NCBI GenBank assembly: GCA_018242725.1
Contig: JAFEBI010000004.1
Location: 1 to 64,000 of the forward strand
Reading direction: 5' to 3'
DNA: 64,000 nucleotides
From: Nitrospira sp.
Lineage (GTDB): Bacteria; Nitrospirota; Nitrospiria; Nitrospirales; Nitrospiraceae
The notes beneath the pieces were generated by a model. That model was not told the origin of the DNA. It saw only the letters and a list, made by a program, of their open reading frames with translations, and did no database searches. Of this stretch, positions 44,754 to 54,844 are shown piece after piece; the stretch's first letter is position 1, and each line of letters opens with the position of its first letter. The position numbers were made by a program, and so were the translations under genes.

Positions 44754-47087
44754 TCAAGATTGAATGACCGGCACAGGCTTGGATAGCCAGTTGCGCACGC
44801 CACGTTTGACGTCATGGCTGAGAAGAAGGATCAGGGGCAACAACAGAAACTCGGCAAACAGACCGAGTGCAAAAATAATGGAGGTTAACAGTCCGGTTTC
44901 GTAGTTGATTCGAAAATGGGACAACGTGAGCAAAGAAAAGCCCATGATGAGCACCGTCGACGTAATCCACAAGGCATGGCCGACGGCTGTAAACGCATAG
45001 GATAGCGCTGCTTGAGGATCCAGTTGTTGTTCTATTCTGGCGTATCGATATTTACCGAGAAAATGCACGGTATCATCGACGAGAATGCCCAGAGTCATCG
45101 CCGCCACGACAGACGAAGCCATCCCAACCTGTCCAACCATCACTCCCCACACTCCGAACGCCATGCCGGCCGGCAGCAAGTTGGGAACCAGACTGAGCAG
45201 CCCCAAGCTGACCGACCGTAATACGATAATCATGATCAACGACACAATCGCGATCGACATCAACTCACCGCTGATCATGCTGACAATGTTGCGTTGCCCG
45301 ATATGCGCAAACAAAATCGTCGTGCCCGTTCCATCCGCCTGTTTAATAAGGGGGGCATTCGCCGCCAACCAGCCTTGGGCCCTCGCTTCCACGTCAATCA
45401 CTTGTTGGCTGGAGATACTCCGCAACGTCACGGTCATGCGCGTCGCCGATTTCCCCACGTTGACCCGATTGTTTAAATCCAAACCGTACGGAAGTGACAT
45501 TTCAAACAAGAGAAGGTACTGTGCCGCCAACTCCCGACTGTCAGGCAGGCGATACCACGCGGGATCATCCCCGTGCATGTTCTGGTTCAATCGCTTCAGA
45601 ATATCGTTCACCGTATACACATGGATGACTTCTGGCTGCTGCCGATACCACTGGGCAAACCGCTCGACCTGATCTAAAAAAGCCGGCTCGTTGATACCGC
45701 CCTGTTCTCCTTGTTCGAGAGAATAGTCGACGTTGTACATACCTGTTAAGCGTTCGGTCGTGTAGTCGGTATCGCTGCGGAATGCAATAGATTCGTCAAA
45801 ATACTGCACATATTGATCATCGAGGCGATTCAGCGGAATACATGCCAGCACACCCCCGATCAGAATAGGCATGACTGCTGCCAAGACATACCGATGCCTG
45901 GCAATCACATCAGCCAAGCCTGCGAAGGGTGTCTTGGCAGACGAAACCATCTGACCCCGTTTCGCCGGCAGCACCATCATCAAGGCTGGCAAGAAGCTGA
46001 CGGTCAACATATAGGCTACGCCAACTCCCATTGCCGTGATGTTGCCCAAGTCTCGAAACGGCGGCGCATCGCTAAAATTCATCGACCAAAACCCAACAGC
46101 AGTGGTGAGGTTCGTGAAAAAGATGGCTTGGAAGTTCACCAGGAGGCTTTCCTTCATCGCAGCCCGTTTATCGAGTCCCCGATTGAACCCCGCATAATAG
46201 GCGGTCAAAATATGAACTGAGTCAGCCACGGCCAAGGTGAGCAGAATCGTCGGCGCCGGAATACTCGATGGTGAAAAAGCGATTCCCAGCCACCCCGCTA
46301 AGCCGATCGCCGATACAACCGATAGCGTCATCATTGTCACAGCAGCCAGCATGCCGATAGATGACCTCAGGAACCACCACAGCCCCACGATAATGAGCGT
46401 CAACATCGTGGGCGTGAGTGTTTTCGAGTCCTGTTCCGATGACTCCGCAAAGGCTGCATCGATCATGAGTGCGCCTGTCAGCCTGAACGAAAGCCCCGGA
46501 TAGTCCCATTGCATCTCAGTTGCAAGTCTACGGATGAATGTGACCGCTTCCATTGTTTCCGCATTCTGGTCTTTCCCGGGTCGTCGCACGATCACGTTAA
46601 ATCCCATCACGGCACCGTCTGGTGATACCAAACGATTGCGCAAGAGCGGCTCATTCAGCGCAACGCGCTTGATCCGCGCCAGTTCTGCTTGGCTCAATTG
46701 TTTGGCATCGCGAATCAAGTCCCCCACAAATAGATCATCACCTTCGGCGGTGCTGTTCTGAAAGTTTGCGATCGAATCCACCCTTGTCGCATAGGGTGTC
46801 TGCCATAGACGTTGTGTCAATCGCTCTGCGGCAGCCAAATTGTTCGATGTGAACACATCACCGTCTTGAGGTGTCACAACAACAAGGATATTGTCGTCTC
46901 GCGTATACGTCTTCTCCAATGCCTCAAAGGCGCGCAACTGCGGATTGTCTTCGCTGAAGAACATCCGATAGTCATTTTTAAAATGAACATATCGCACCCC
47001 GTAGCACGCCATTGCCGTCAGCGCGACACTGATTGCGATAATCACCCAAGGCCATCGTCCAATCCAGTCGGCATACTTGTTCAACAC
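44754..47087 (-). CDS. RND/MMPL-family exporter
   Basis: 777 residues if begun at GTG 47087, which has AGGGAG 7 bases upstream; ATG 47105 is an alternative. Two repeated halves, each with one helix, a large periplasmic loop and five or six further helices, make about 12 membrane segments. Landmarks are YVHFKNDYRMFFSEDNPQL in the first loop, TILLTLAVADSVHILTAYY and MTLGILVDDTVHFLGKYRYA, which hold the Asp residues of the proton relay. MMPL/RND proteins of this size export lipids and hydrophobic molecules. With the LolA-like and barrel genes it forms a likely export route for the PKS product. Confidence 0.9.
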   Translation of the reverse strand: MLNKYADWIGRWPWVIIAISVALTAMACYGVRYVHFKNDYRMFFSEDNPQLRAFEALEKTYTRDDNILVVVTPQDGDVFTSNNLAAAERLTQRLWQTPYATRVDSIANFQNSTAEGDDLFVGDLIRDAKQLSQAELARIKRVALNEPLLRNRLVSPDGAVMGFNVIVRRPGKDQNAETMEAVTFIRRLATEMQWDYPGLSFRLTGALMIDAAFAESSEQDSKTLTPTMLTLIIVGLWWFLRSSIGMLAAVTMMTLSVVSAIGLAGWLGIAFSPSSIPAPTILLTLAVADSVHILTAYYAGFNRGLDKRAAMKESLLVNFQAIFFTNLTTAVGFWSMNFSDAPPFRDLGNITAMGVGVAYMLTVSFLPALMMVLPAKRGQMVSSAKTPFAGLADVIARHRYVLAAVMPILIGGVLACIPLNRLDDQYVQYFDESIAFRSDTDYTTERLTGMYNVDYSLEQGEQGGINEPAFLDQVERFAQWYRQQPEVIHVYTVNDILKRLNQNMHGDDPAWYRLPDSRELAAQYLLLFEMSLPYGLDLNNRVNVGKSATRMTVTLRSISSQQVIDVEARAQGWLAANAPLIKQADGTGTTILFAHIGQRNIVSMISGELMSIAIVSLIMIIVLRSVSLGLLSLVPNLLPAGMAFGVWGVMVGQVGMASSVVAAMTLGILVDDTVHFLGKYRYARIEQQLDPQAALSYAFTAVGHALWITSTVLIMGFSLLTLSHFRINYETGLLTSIIFALGLFAEFLLLPLILLLSHDVKRGVRNWLSKPVPVIQS

Positions 47088-47132
47088 TGGTTCACTCCCT
47101 CTCATGTGAATAGCCAATATAGGACTTTCCCT

Positions 47133-48464
47133 CTACTTCAAGGCGTCCAATTCCTTCGCCAACGTATCCACCGTGCGCACAACTTCTTTTTCCGTCAAAT
47201 TGCTCGTGATAAAAAATCGCAATCTGGATGCGGCCTCCGACACCGCCGGATACATAATGGGATGGACGTTAATACCAGCGCTCAGCAAGCGTTGGCTCAA
47301 CTGTAAACACCGTATGGAGTTCCCGAGAATAATCGGCACCACGCCCGTCCCGGCGGCCGGCCCCGTATCCAACCCATGCTGCTTTGCACGTTGGAGAAAG
47401 AGCTTCGATCTGGCTCGCAAACGCTCCGCCCGTTCCGGCTCACGCATCATAATCTGTGCCGCAGCCAATGCCGCCCCAGCATTTGCCGGAGAAATCCCGA
47501 CGCTAAACAGGACTGCGCCCGGCGCGTTATACTTAATGTTTTGAATCAGTTCCTTCGAGCCACAGATATACCCGCCGCAACTTGCAAATGCCTTGCTTAA
47601 GGTGCCCATCCAAATCTCTACCTGGGCGGCATCGATATGAAAATGATCATGCGAGCCGAATCCTCGCGGTCCGATCACGCCCGCAGCATGAGCTTCATCG
47701 ACCATCAACATGCACTTATGCTTATGTTTGACCTCGATAAACTTCGGGACCTCGGGAACATCGCCGTCCATGCTGTACACACCTTCGATAATGATCAACG
47801 CTCGTTTGTACTGGTGGCGATACTGTTCAAGTAACTTATCCAAGGCTCTCCAATCATTGTGCGGGAACGCCAACCGCCGAGCACCCGAGAGCTGACAGCC
47901 CGTAATGATGCTGTTATGAATGAGACTGTCGTGCAGGAGCAAATCTTGCGGCCCGAATAAATGACCAATCACCGCTACGTTGGTCGAATACCCACTGACC
48001 AAGGCCACGGCATCTTCCGTGCTGTGGATATGAGCCAAGGCTGTTTCTAGCTCCTGGTGCAGAGGAATCTCTCCGGACACAATGCGGCTTGCCGAAACCG
48101 ACGTGCCATACTGATCAACGGCCCTCTTCGCGGCCGCCGAAACCTCGGGATGCCCGGACAGGCCCAGATAGTTATAGCCTGAATAATTGACGTACTCTTT
48201 GCCATGAATCATCGTGAGATGATCGCTGATGCCATCATGCGGGCTAAAGTATGGGTTCTCTACCGCCAGTGCCTTGAGCGTAGCCGCATGTTCCGTTAGG
48301 AGACGACATCCGGGGAACTTGTCGACACGGTACCACTCTTCAGCGATTACGCCATTGGCTTCCGTTTGAGTTGTGTTGCTCCCTTTACGGAGCAGGAGCT
48401 CTTTCAACAAGGCACGCTTTTGCTCTTCGGTCATCATAGTCATATTCATGGTTTCCTCCATCAT
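47133..48464 (-). CDS. Alpha-oxoamine synthase (AONS/SPT family), PKS-associated
   Basis: 443 residues. PLP enzyme of the BioF/Kbl/serine palmitoyltransferase family, which joins an acyl thioester to an amino acid with loss of CO2. The PLP lysine is Lys291 in GTLSKAFA; DEAHA (256-260) holds the cofactor aspartate and histidine; NYLGLSGHPEV and GTSVSASRIVSGE are typical. An N-terminal extension of about 60 residues is longer than in BioF and might dock the carrier domain. The ATG overlaps the PKS stop by 4 bp (ATGA). With no thioesterase in the PKS, this enzyme is the natural candidate for chain release to an alpha-amino ketone, as in fumonisin or sphingolipid biosynthesis. The amino-acid substrate cannot be read by eye. 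Confidence 0.88.
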   Translation of the reverse strand: MMEETMNMTMMTEEQKRALLKELLLRKGSNTTQTEANGVIAEEWYRVDKFPGCRLLTEHAATLKALAVENPYFSPHDGISDHLTMIHGKEYVNYSGYNYLGLSGHPEVSAAAKRAVDQYGTSVSASRIVSGEIPLHQELETALAHIHSTEDAVALVSGYSTNVAVIGHLFGPQDLLLHDSLIHNSIITGCQLSGARRLAFPHNDWRALDKLLEQYRHQYKRALIIIEGVYSMDGDVPEVPKFIEVKHKHKCMLMVDEAHAAGVIGPRGFGSHDHFHIDAAQVEIWMGTLSKAFASCGGYICGSKELIQNIKYNAPGAVLFSVGISPANAGAALAAAQIMMREPERAERLRARSKLFLQRAKQHGLDTGPAAGTGVVPIILGNSIRCLQLSQRLLSAGINVHPIMYPAVSEAASRLRFFITSNLTEKEVVRTVDTLAKELDALK

Positions 48465-51400
48465 GCGGCCTCCTTTTCCTGCAACATTTTGTCGAGAAGA
48501 ATGTCGATCTCCAAAGCTGACATCCGATCGATGAGCGACGGATCCTGGCTCTGCGGTTCACCGTTCGGTCTCGCCACAGCCTGAATCGTGCGTTCCATCA
48601 ACAGCTCGGCGAGATGCAGTAAGGTCTTGCTTCTCATCAGTTCAAGCGTTGAAATCCGCACACCAAACACCTGATCGATGGCCGTCTGCAACTCTACGGA
48701 CATCAGGGAATCCACCCCCATTTGCGACAGTGAATGCTGCAAGTCGACCTGGGACACCGGCATGCGCAGGACTTTTGCAATTTGCTCCGCGAGGGCGTGC
48801 CCCATCGCGGCCGAACGCTCCTGCTCGGGCAATTCGCGGATAGCCTGACATCGCTCGGTGAGCGAGCTGGTTTTCTCATCTCCACTCATGAGCGGGGAAA
48901 ACCGTGGGGAATTTCCTCCGGTCGGCTCAAACTCCCGCCACCGTGGCCAGTCACAGTCCATAATTCCATATTGCGGCAACTCACTTTGATGAAGAGCCAT
49001 CCACACCTCTAAGGCTTGCTCTGCTGAAATCACTGATATGCCCATCAGTTCAAGATGCCGCTGAACCTCCGCGCTTTCGATGGCCATGCCGGTTGCGATT
49101 GCTCCCCAATTCACGGAGGTACCCGGTAACCCGGCCGCACGCCGATGGTAGGCCAACGCCTCCAAAAAGGTATTGGCCGCCGCATAGTTGGCTTGCCGCG
49201 CATTGCCGATCAGTGAAGAGATCGATGAGAAGAGCACAAAGTAATCAAGGGAGGACTTGCTCGTCAGTATGTGCAACCACCATGCACTCAGAGCTTTTGC
49301 CTTCATGACCGTGGCGAGACGTTCTTGATTCAAGTCTGAGAGCGGCGCATCGTCCAACACCGCTGCCGCGTGAAACACTCCTTTGAGAGGAGGGAACTGA
49401 CGGGCAATGGAGGTCAGCGCGCCGGTCGCCTGTGTTTCATCCGACATATCCGCAGCGATTGCCAGCACCTTCACTCCTTGAGCTTCCAAGGATTGCACGG
49501 CCTCTTTAGCACGGTTATCCGCGGCTCCTCGCCGCCCGACCAACGCCAGGTATTTCGCCCCGCGTTTAGCCATCCATTGCGCAGTCTCGAGACCAAAACC
49601 TCCAAAGCCTCCTGTAATCAGATACGTCGCATCTGGGTTAAAGAGAGGGATAACACGATTGTCGATCACGGCAACATTTGCCCGATCAAGCAGTGATACG
49701 ACGCCTTCGCGATCACGCTTCATCACCCCATCTGGCGGTAATCCTGTTAGGCCTTGATCGGCCGCGAGAACCTGTGCCACCGAGGGGACCGAATCTCGCG
49801 ACCCGACGATGTGGCCCACTTTGATGAGCAACTGTCCAAACAGCTTGGGAGCCGTCAACGCCAGTTTTACGGCATTGATCGCCGTGCAGCTGCCCAGACC
49901 TCCTGATATCGGTTGTATACTCGCCCCATCCGTGAACACGAGCTCCTGCGTATCCGGAGGCAATACCAGGTTGATCGTCTCTTGCTCATTGGAATCAATC
50001 CCATGGACCCATGCCCGAACATGTTGGAAGTGATGAACATCTCCTAACCAAGCCGTTGCATCCGGCTGATTCATTGTAATGATGACAGGTTCTCCATGTA
50101 GGATCTCTGCTCCCCCCATGGCGCTATACAAGTACGGTTTGGCCCCTAGCCAACGCGCTATCCGGTGAGTGGCGATCGCGCGAGCCCCTAACGCGGCATC
50201 GATCAACACGGCTTCGCCCGGGACAAGACGGGCGATCATCTGCAGCGCATAATAGGCGGAAAGGAATGTCGTCGGAACAGCCGCAATTTCTGACGCGTCG
50301 AATGAGTGATAGAGATCAATCGCAAATACCCGATCAATGGGGCATACCACATGTGTGGCCGGTCTCCCCTCGGCAGCAATCATGACCTTATCTCCCACAT
50401 GCCACTGGCCACTCTCGTCTCCCACAGCCGTAAGCGTTCCGGTCGCCAAAAACCCGTGTCGTTCCTCGGAATCTTCATCTACTCCTGCGTGAATACCGGC
50501 TATGTTGATGTACTCCACCGCCACCACGACTTCACCGGCTTGCGGGACAGGTACCGCCATCGCATGAAAAGTTGGTCGTCCCGCCCCCTGAAGTCGAAAC
50601 GCCTCAACTGCGTCCCCTGTCACCGTCTTCTGATCAGACATAGCCTGATCAACCACCAACCGTTCCAAGCGATGCACATAGCGCTCAGTCCCCCGAAGCG
50701 CTATGTCATCTTCTCGATCATCGGCAAGTATTTCCTTGGCCAAGGCGCCGACATTGGGATCCACAGGCCCCACATCCACCAACGTGCAGTGCAGAGCGGG
50801 ATACTCATTGAAGGCCACGCGCGCTAAACCAACCAGCGGTGTTTGCGCCATACTAGAGATGGTGTCCATGTCTGAAACAACCTGCGCCCCTTGAGTCACG
50901 ATATACAAACGTGGGCAGGTCTCTGCGAAGACACTCGTCAATTGTTTGAGCACTTCTAACGCCACTCCGGTTTGGACCATGCCGACAGGATCATTTTTGC
51001 TTGCACGATCATCCAGGCCCCAGCAGTACACAACACCGTCCAGACGCTGCCCTTTGAGATCTTGCAAGACGACACCCAACTGATTAAGCTCGTGCGCCTT
51101 GGAGATCTCACCAGTGGCGTTGGGCACACGGATGACGGTGTTCAAAGGATTCGTTTCCAGTTCATGGGAGAGGGCCTCACCAAGCCCCTTGGTATCGGTA
51201 AGAATAAGCCAGTTACCGGTTCTGCCCTGACCCTGAAGCACTGGCTGCGGCGTCCACTGCCAGGCATAGGCCCATTGCTTCAATTGCTCAAGGGGATTGT
51301 CGCGTTGGCCAATGAGCCCACGGCAGCGTAACCCCTCAACCCGCACCCACAACTTCCCCGCATCATCAAACAGATCCACCTCGCCGACGATATCCTCGTC

Positions 51401-54400
51401 GGTGATACTGGTGAGCCGGCCATGACACCAAAACGCGTTACCCGGTTTGCCATAATAGGTCAGACGCTTAATTCCCACTGGCATGTAGAATTTGTCGCTT
51501 CCCTCCAGCGTCACAATCAATGACTGGAAACAGCCATCCAAGAGACTTGGGTATAAATGGTATGCGGCCTCGTCCCCGCTGAATTCCTGGCTCAACTCAA
51601 TTCGCGCCAGCACTTCGCCCTGCCCGCGTTGCAGCTGTCGAATGGTTCGGAACGAGGGTCCATACCACAAGCCGCGCTCGGCCAACCCTTCATACAACTT
51701 CTCAATATTCACGCTTTCGCCGCAGCGACCAGTAATGGCATCTCGATCGATAACCGGACTCTCCGTCTCCTGAATGGCAAAGATGTTCCCCGACGCATTG
51801 AGTTGCCAGTTCATTTGCTCGGCACTTTCATGACTGTAAAATCCATACTCCCCACTGGTCTGATCGAGCTCCACATGCACAATCTGATCAGCCTCACTGG
51901 TATTCGGCATCAACGCTTGGTGAAACTGTAGTTGGACCAGCGCGCATCGAGCATCCCCCGTGACCTGCTGAAACGCGGCCAACCCCGCTTCAACATAGGC
52001 GGCACCGGGCATCACGACCAGTCCATCCACTTGATGATCATTGAGATAGGGAAGAATCTGTCCGTTGACTGCGGTCTCCCACATCGGTCGCGGGTTTGGC
52101 ACACGACGATCCAGCAATGGATGCAGCGATTGACCGACACGATCTACTTGCGACTCCGCGTTCTCACTCCAATACACTTCTCGCTGCCAGGGATATGTCG
52201 GCAACTTCACATAGCGTATATCAGCCGGGTACTGCCGGCGCCAATCGATCAGGCAACCCGCGACATACAGCTGGGCAAGTCCTACAGCGAAGGTGCGCCG
52301 TTCAGGTTTCTGGCGGCGTAACGAGGCGATCGTTTGCGCCTCGATATTGCGATGCCGACAGCACTCCTTAATGGAAGTCGACAACACGGGATGGGGTCCG
52401 ACTTCCAAGAAAACTCGATGCCCATCCCGCAAGAGGCTCGAGATCCCTTCCGCAAAATATACGGGCTCTCGAATATTGTCACACCAATATTCGGCATCAT
52501 AGAGCACTCCGGTGACGGCATCTCCGGTCACGGTCGAATAGAGTGGGATGGTCGGTATCTGCGGTTGTAATCGAGCCAATACCGAGCGTACTTCCGGCTT
52601 GAGTGGTTCCATAAATGGGCTGTGATAGGGAACCTCGACTTGCAAAAATCGACCGGCTTCTCCACGTTGCGCAAGGTGCTCCTGAATGGCCTGCAAGGCA
52701 AGGGCATCTCCCGCCAACGTCACGGCCGAGGGACTATTGATGGCGGCAATGGATACCTCGCCCTTCATCTCTTTCAAGAGGCTTGCGCATTGGTCTTGAC
52801 TCATGTTCACGGCCAGCATTTTCCCTGTGCCGGCCGCTTTTTTCTGGATGCGACTGCGGTGGTAACTGACGAGCAACGCATCCTCCAGCGTTAACACTCC
52901 GGCAACATACGCAGCAGCGACTTCACCAACGCTATGGCCGATAATCGCGCCTGGCGTGACCCCGCGTGAGCGCCACAGAGCGGTGAGCCCGACCTGAATG
53001 ACAAAGTTAGCCGGTTGAGCGATAACGGTATCTGCCATCTTCGAATCTTGCTCTGGCTTACGCATCTCTTCCAAGATTGACCATCCCGCTATATTCCTGA
53101 AGATGGCGTCGCATTCCTCCACAGCTGCCCGATAGACCGCTTCCTTCTCGTACAGCTCCTGGCCCATGGCCCACCATTGCGGTCCCATACCGGTGTAAAC
53201 AAAGACCGGCTGCTGCTCGGACTCATTGCCTCGCTTGCCTGACGCCAGCCATTCGCCCATACCTTGTTCGACAAATGCTTGCAGTTGTCCACGCATTTCC
53301 TCCCATGAGGCTCCGGTCACAGCGAGGCGATGATCATGATGACCACGACGACAGGATGCCGAGTAGGCCAAATCTGATAATCGCCTTTGAGGCTTTTCAC
53401 CGAAGCGCTCCAGCCAGGATTTTGCCAAGGCGGTTAACGCATGCTCACTACGCGCCGATAACGGGAGACAGTGCACCGCGTCCGGTGGTTCTGCCAGAAA
53501 CTCGCCCGCCTCCACGAGGGGAGCAGTTTGTAGGACGACATGCGCATTGGTCCCGCCGTAGCCGAACGAATTGACTCCTGCGCAGACCTGTTCCGCGCCA
53601 GGCGCGAGTTCCTCTAATTGCCGTGGCAACTTGAGCCCCAACGCTTCAAACGGAATATCAGGATTGGGAGTCTCCAAATTTGCCTGCGGCGGCACTTGTC
53701 GATGTGATAAGCACAAGGCCGTCTTGATGATCGCGGCAACACCCGCCGCAGCCTCCAGATGACCGATGGTGGCTTTCACTGAGCCAAGTAGACATGGATC
53801 GTGCTCCTCAGGATGACCGAGCGCCGTCCCAAGTGCCTTCGCCTCCAAAGGGTCTCCCACGGGAGTACCCGTCCCATGGGCTTCGACATAGCGAACATCG
53901 CGTGGGTCGATGGCATATTGCGCACACACTCGCTGAATAAGGGCGGTCTGTGATTGCGGGTTGGGAACCGTGATGCCGTTCGTCCTTCCGTCTTGATTGA
54001 CTCCAGTACCACGTATCAAAGCATAGATCGAATCACCGTCACGCAAGGCTTCCGATACACGCTTGAGGACCACCACCCCAGCTCCTTCACCGCGCCCATA
54101 CCCATTCGCCTTGGAGTCAAAGCTCTTGCTGCGCCCATCCGGTGCCAGAAATCCGCCCTTACACATCGCCATGGGATACTCAGGGCGCATCATCACATTC
54201 ACACCGCCGGCAAGTGCCAAATCACACTCTCCCCGCCAAATGGCTTGGCACGCCAAATGGACCGCCACCAAGGACGAGGAACAGGCGGTATCCAGACTCA
54301 TGCTTGGCCCCCGCAAATCCAAGACGTACGAAATACGATTTGAGAGGATCGTCATGGTCGACCCAATCGCCGTATGCGTCCCAATGAGCTGTCGATTCAT

Positions 54401-54844
54401 CTTGCCCATCTGGGTCAGTTTATGGTCGAGCGTAAACGCCCCGATGAACACGCCCGTGTTTGATCCCGCGAGAGCGCCATGCGGAATTCCCGCATCTTCC
54501 AGCGCTTCCCAACTGGTCTCCAGCAGCAGCCGTTGCTGTGGGTCGATGCACTCCGCTTCACGCGGCGCAATCCCAAAAAACAACGCATCGAACTCATTGA
54601 TCCGTTGTCTTAAAAACCCGCCTTGTTTGACATACATTTTCCCTGGCTTGCTTGCGTCCGGATCGTAAAAGCGGCGCACATTCCAGCGATCGGGCGGCAC
54701 ATCGACAATCGCATCCTGCCCTGTTTTAAGAAGCTCCCAAAAGCTTTGTGCATGGTTGACTCCGCCAGGGAAACGGCATCCGATTCCAACCAATGCGATC
54801 GGCTCGGTCTGCGTCTGTTCGCTCACGGTGTGCGCGGTCTTCAT
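48461..54844 (-). CDS. Reducing type I polyketide synthase (KS-AT-DH-ER-like-KR-ACP)
   Basis: 2,127 residues from ATG 54844, with GGAGG 8 bases upstream. Domains: KS about 14-440 (Cys188 in DTACSSS, His323, His362); AT about 547-845 (Ser638 in GHSVGE, His741 in VPYHSP); DH about 905-1180 (His937 in HQVDGLVVMP, Asp1103 in DGCFQ); a structural pseudo-KR about 1190-1400; an ER-like domain about 1415-1700 whose NADPH loop reads LGARAIATH instead of the usual glycine motif, so it may be inactive; KR about 1735-1930 (GGFGGFG, LDD of B-type, Ser/Tyr with Tyr1887); ACP about 2010-2085 (Ser2046 in GVDSLMS). No thioesterase, methyltransferase or loading module is present. One such module probably works iteratively on malonyl units. 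It heads the minus-strand cluster with AOS and export genes. Confidence 0.93.
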   Translation of the reverse strand: MKTAHTVSEQTQTEPIALVGIGCRFPGGVNHAQSFWELLKTGQDAIVDVPPDRWNVRRFYDPDASKPGKMYVKQGGFLRQRINEFDALFFGIAPREAECIDPQQRLLLETSWEALEDAGIPHGALAGSNTGVFIGAFTLDHKLTQMGKMNRQLIGTHTAIGSTMTILSNRISYVLDLRGPSMSLDTACSSSLVAVHLACQAIWRGECDLALAGGVNVMMRPEYPMAMCKGGFLAPDGRSKSFDSKANGYGRGEGAGVVVLKRVSEALRDGDSIYALIRGTGVNQDGRTNGITVPNPQSQTALIQRVCAQYAIDPRDVRYVEAHGTGTPVGDPLEAKALGTALGHPEEHDPCLLGSVKATIGHLEAAAGVAAIIKTALCLSHRQVPPQANLETPNPDIPFEALGLKLPRQLEELAPGAEQVCAGVNSFGYGGTNAHVVLQTAPLVEAGEFLAEPPDAVHCLPLSARSEHALTALAKSWLERFGEKPQRRLSDLAYSASCRRGHHDHRLAVTGASWEEMRGQLQAFVEQGMGEWLASGKRGNESEQQPVFVYTGMGPQWWAMGQELYEKEAVYRAAVEECDAIFRNIAGWSILEEMRKPEQDSKMADTVIAQPANFVIQVGLTALWRSRGVTPGAIIGHSVGEVAAAYVAGVLTLEDALLVSYHRSRIQKKAAGTGKMLAVNMSQDQCASLLKEMKGEVSIAAINSPSAVTLAGDALALQAIQEHLAQRGEAGRFLQVEVPYHSPFMEPLKPEVRSVLARLQPQIPTIPLYSTVTGDAVTGVLYDAEYWCDNIREPVYFAEGISSLLRDGHRVFLEVGPHPVLSTSIKECCRHRNIEAQTIASLRRQKPERRTFAVGLAQLYVAGCLIDWRRQYPADIRYVKLPTYPWQREVYWSENAESQVDRVGQSLHPLLDRRVPNPRPMWETAVNGQILPYLNDHQVDGLVVMPGAAYVEAGLAAFQQVTGDARCALVQLQFHQALMPNTSEADQIVHVELDQTSGEYGFYSHESAEQMNWQLNASGNIFAIQETESPVIDRDAITGRCGESVNIEKLYEGLAERGLWYGPSFRTIRQLQRGQGEVLARIELSQEFSGDEAAYHLYPSLLDGCFQSLIVTLEGSDKFYMPVGIKRLTYYGKPGNAFWCHGRLTSITDEDIVGEVDLFDDAGKLWVRVEGLRCRGLIGQRDNPLEQLKQWAYAWQWTPQPVLQGQGRTGNWLILTDTKGLGEALSHELETNPLNTVIRVPNATGEISKAHELNQLGVVLQDLKGQRLDGVVYCWGLDDRASKNDPVGMVQTGVALEVLKQLTSVFAETCPRLYIVTQGAQVVSDMDTISSMAQTPLVGLARVAFNEYPALHCTLVDVGPVDPNVGALAKEILADDREDDIALRGTERYVHRLERLVVDQAMSDQKTVTGDAVEAFRLQGAGRPTFHAMAVPVPQAGEVVVAVEYINIAGIHAGVDEDSEERHGFLATGTLTAVGDESGQWHVGDKVMIAAEGRPATHVVCPIDRVFAIDLYHSFDASEIAAVPTTFLSAYYALQMIARLVPGEAVLIDAALGARAIATHRIARWLGAKPYLYSAMGGAEILHGEPVIITMNQPDATAWLGDVHHFQHVRAWVHGIDSNEQETINLVLPPDTQELVFTDGASIQPISGGLGSCTAINAVKLALTAPKLFGQLLIKVGHIVGSRDSVPSVAQVLAADQGLTGLPPDGVMKRDREGVVSLLDRANVAVIDNRVIPLFNPDATYLITGGFGGFGLETAQWMAKRGAKYLALVGRRGAADNRAKEAVQSLEAQGVKVLAIAADMSDETQATGALTSIARQFPPLKGVFHAAAVLDDAPLSDLNQERLATVMKAKALSAWWLHILTSKSSLDYFVLFSSISSLIGNARQANYAAANTFLEALAYHRRAAGLPGTSVNWGAIATGMAIESAEVQRHLELMGISVISAEQALEVWMALHQSELPQYGIMDCDWPRWREFEPTGGNSPRFSPLMSGDEKTSSLTERCQAIRELPEQERSAAMGHALAEQIAKVLRMPVSQVDLQHSLSQMGVDSLMSVELQTAIDQVFGVRISTLELMRSKTLLHLAELLMERTIQAVARPNGEPQSQDPSLIDRMSALEIDILLDKMLQEKEAA

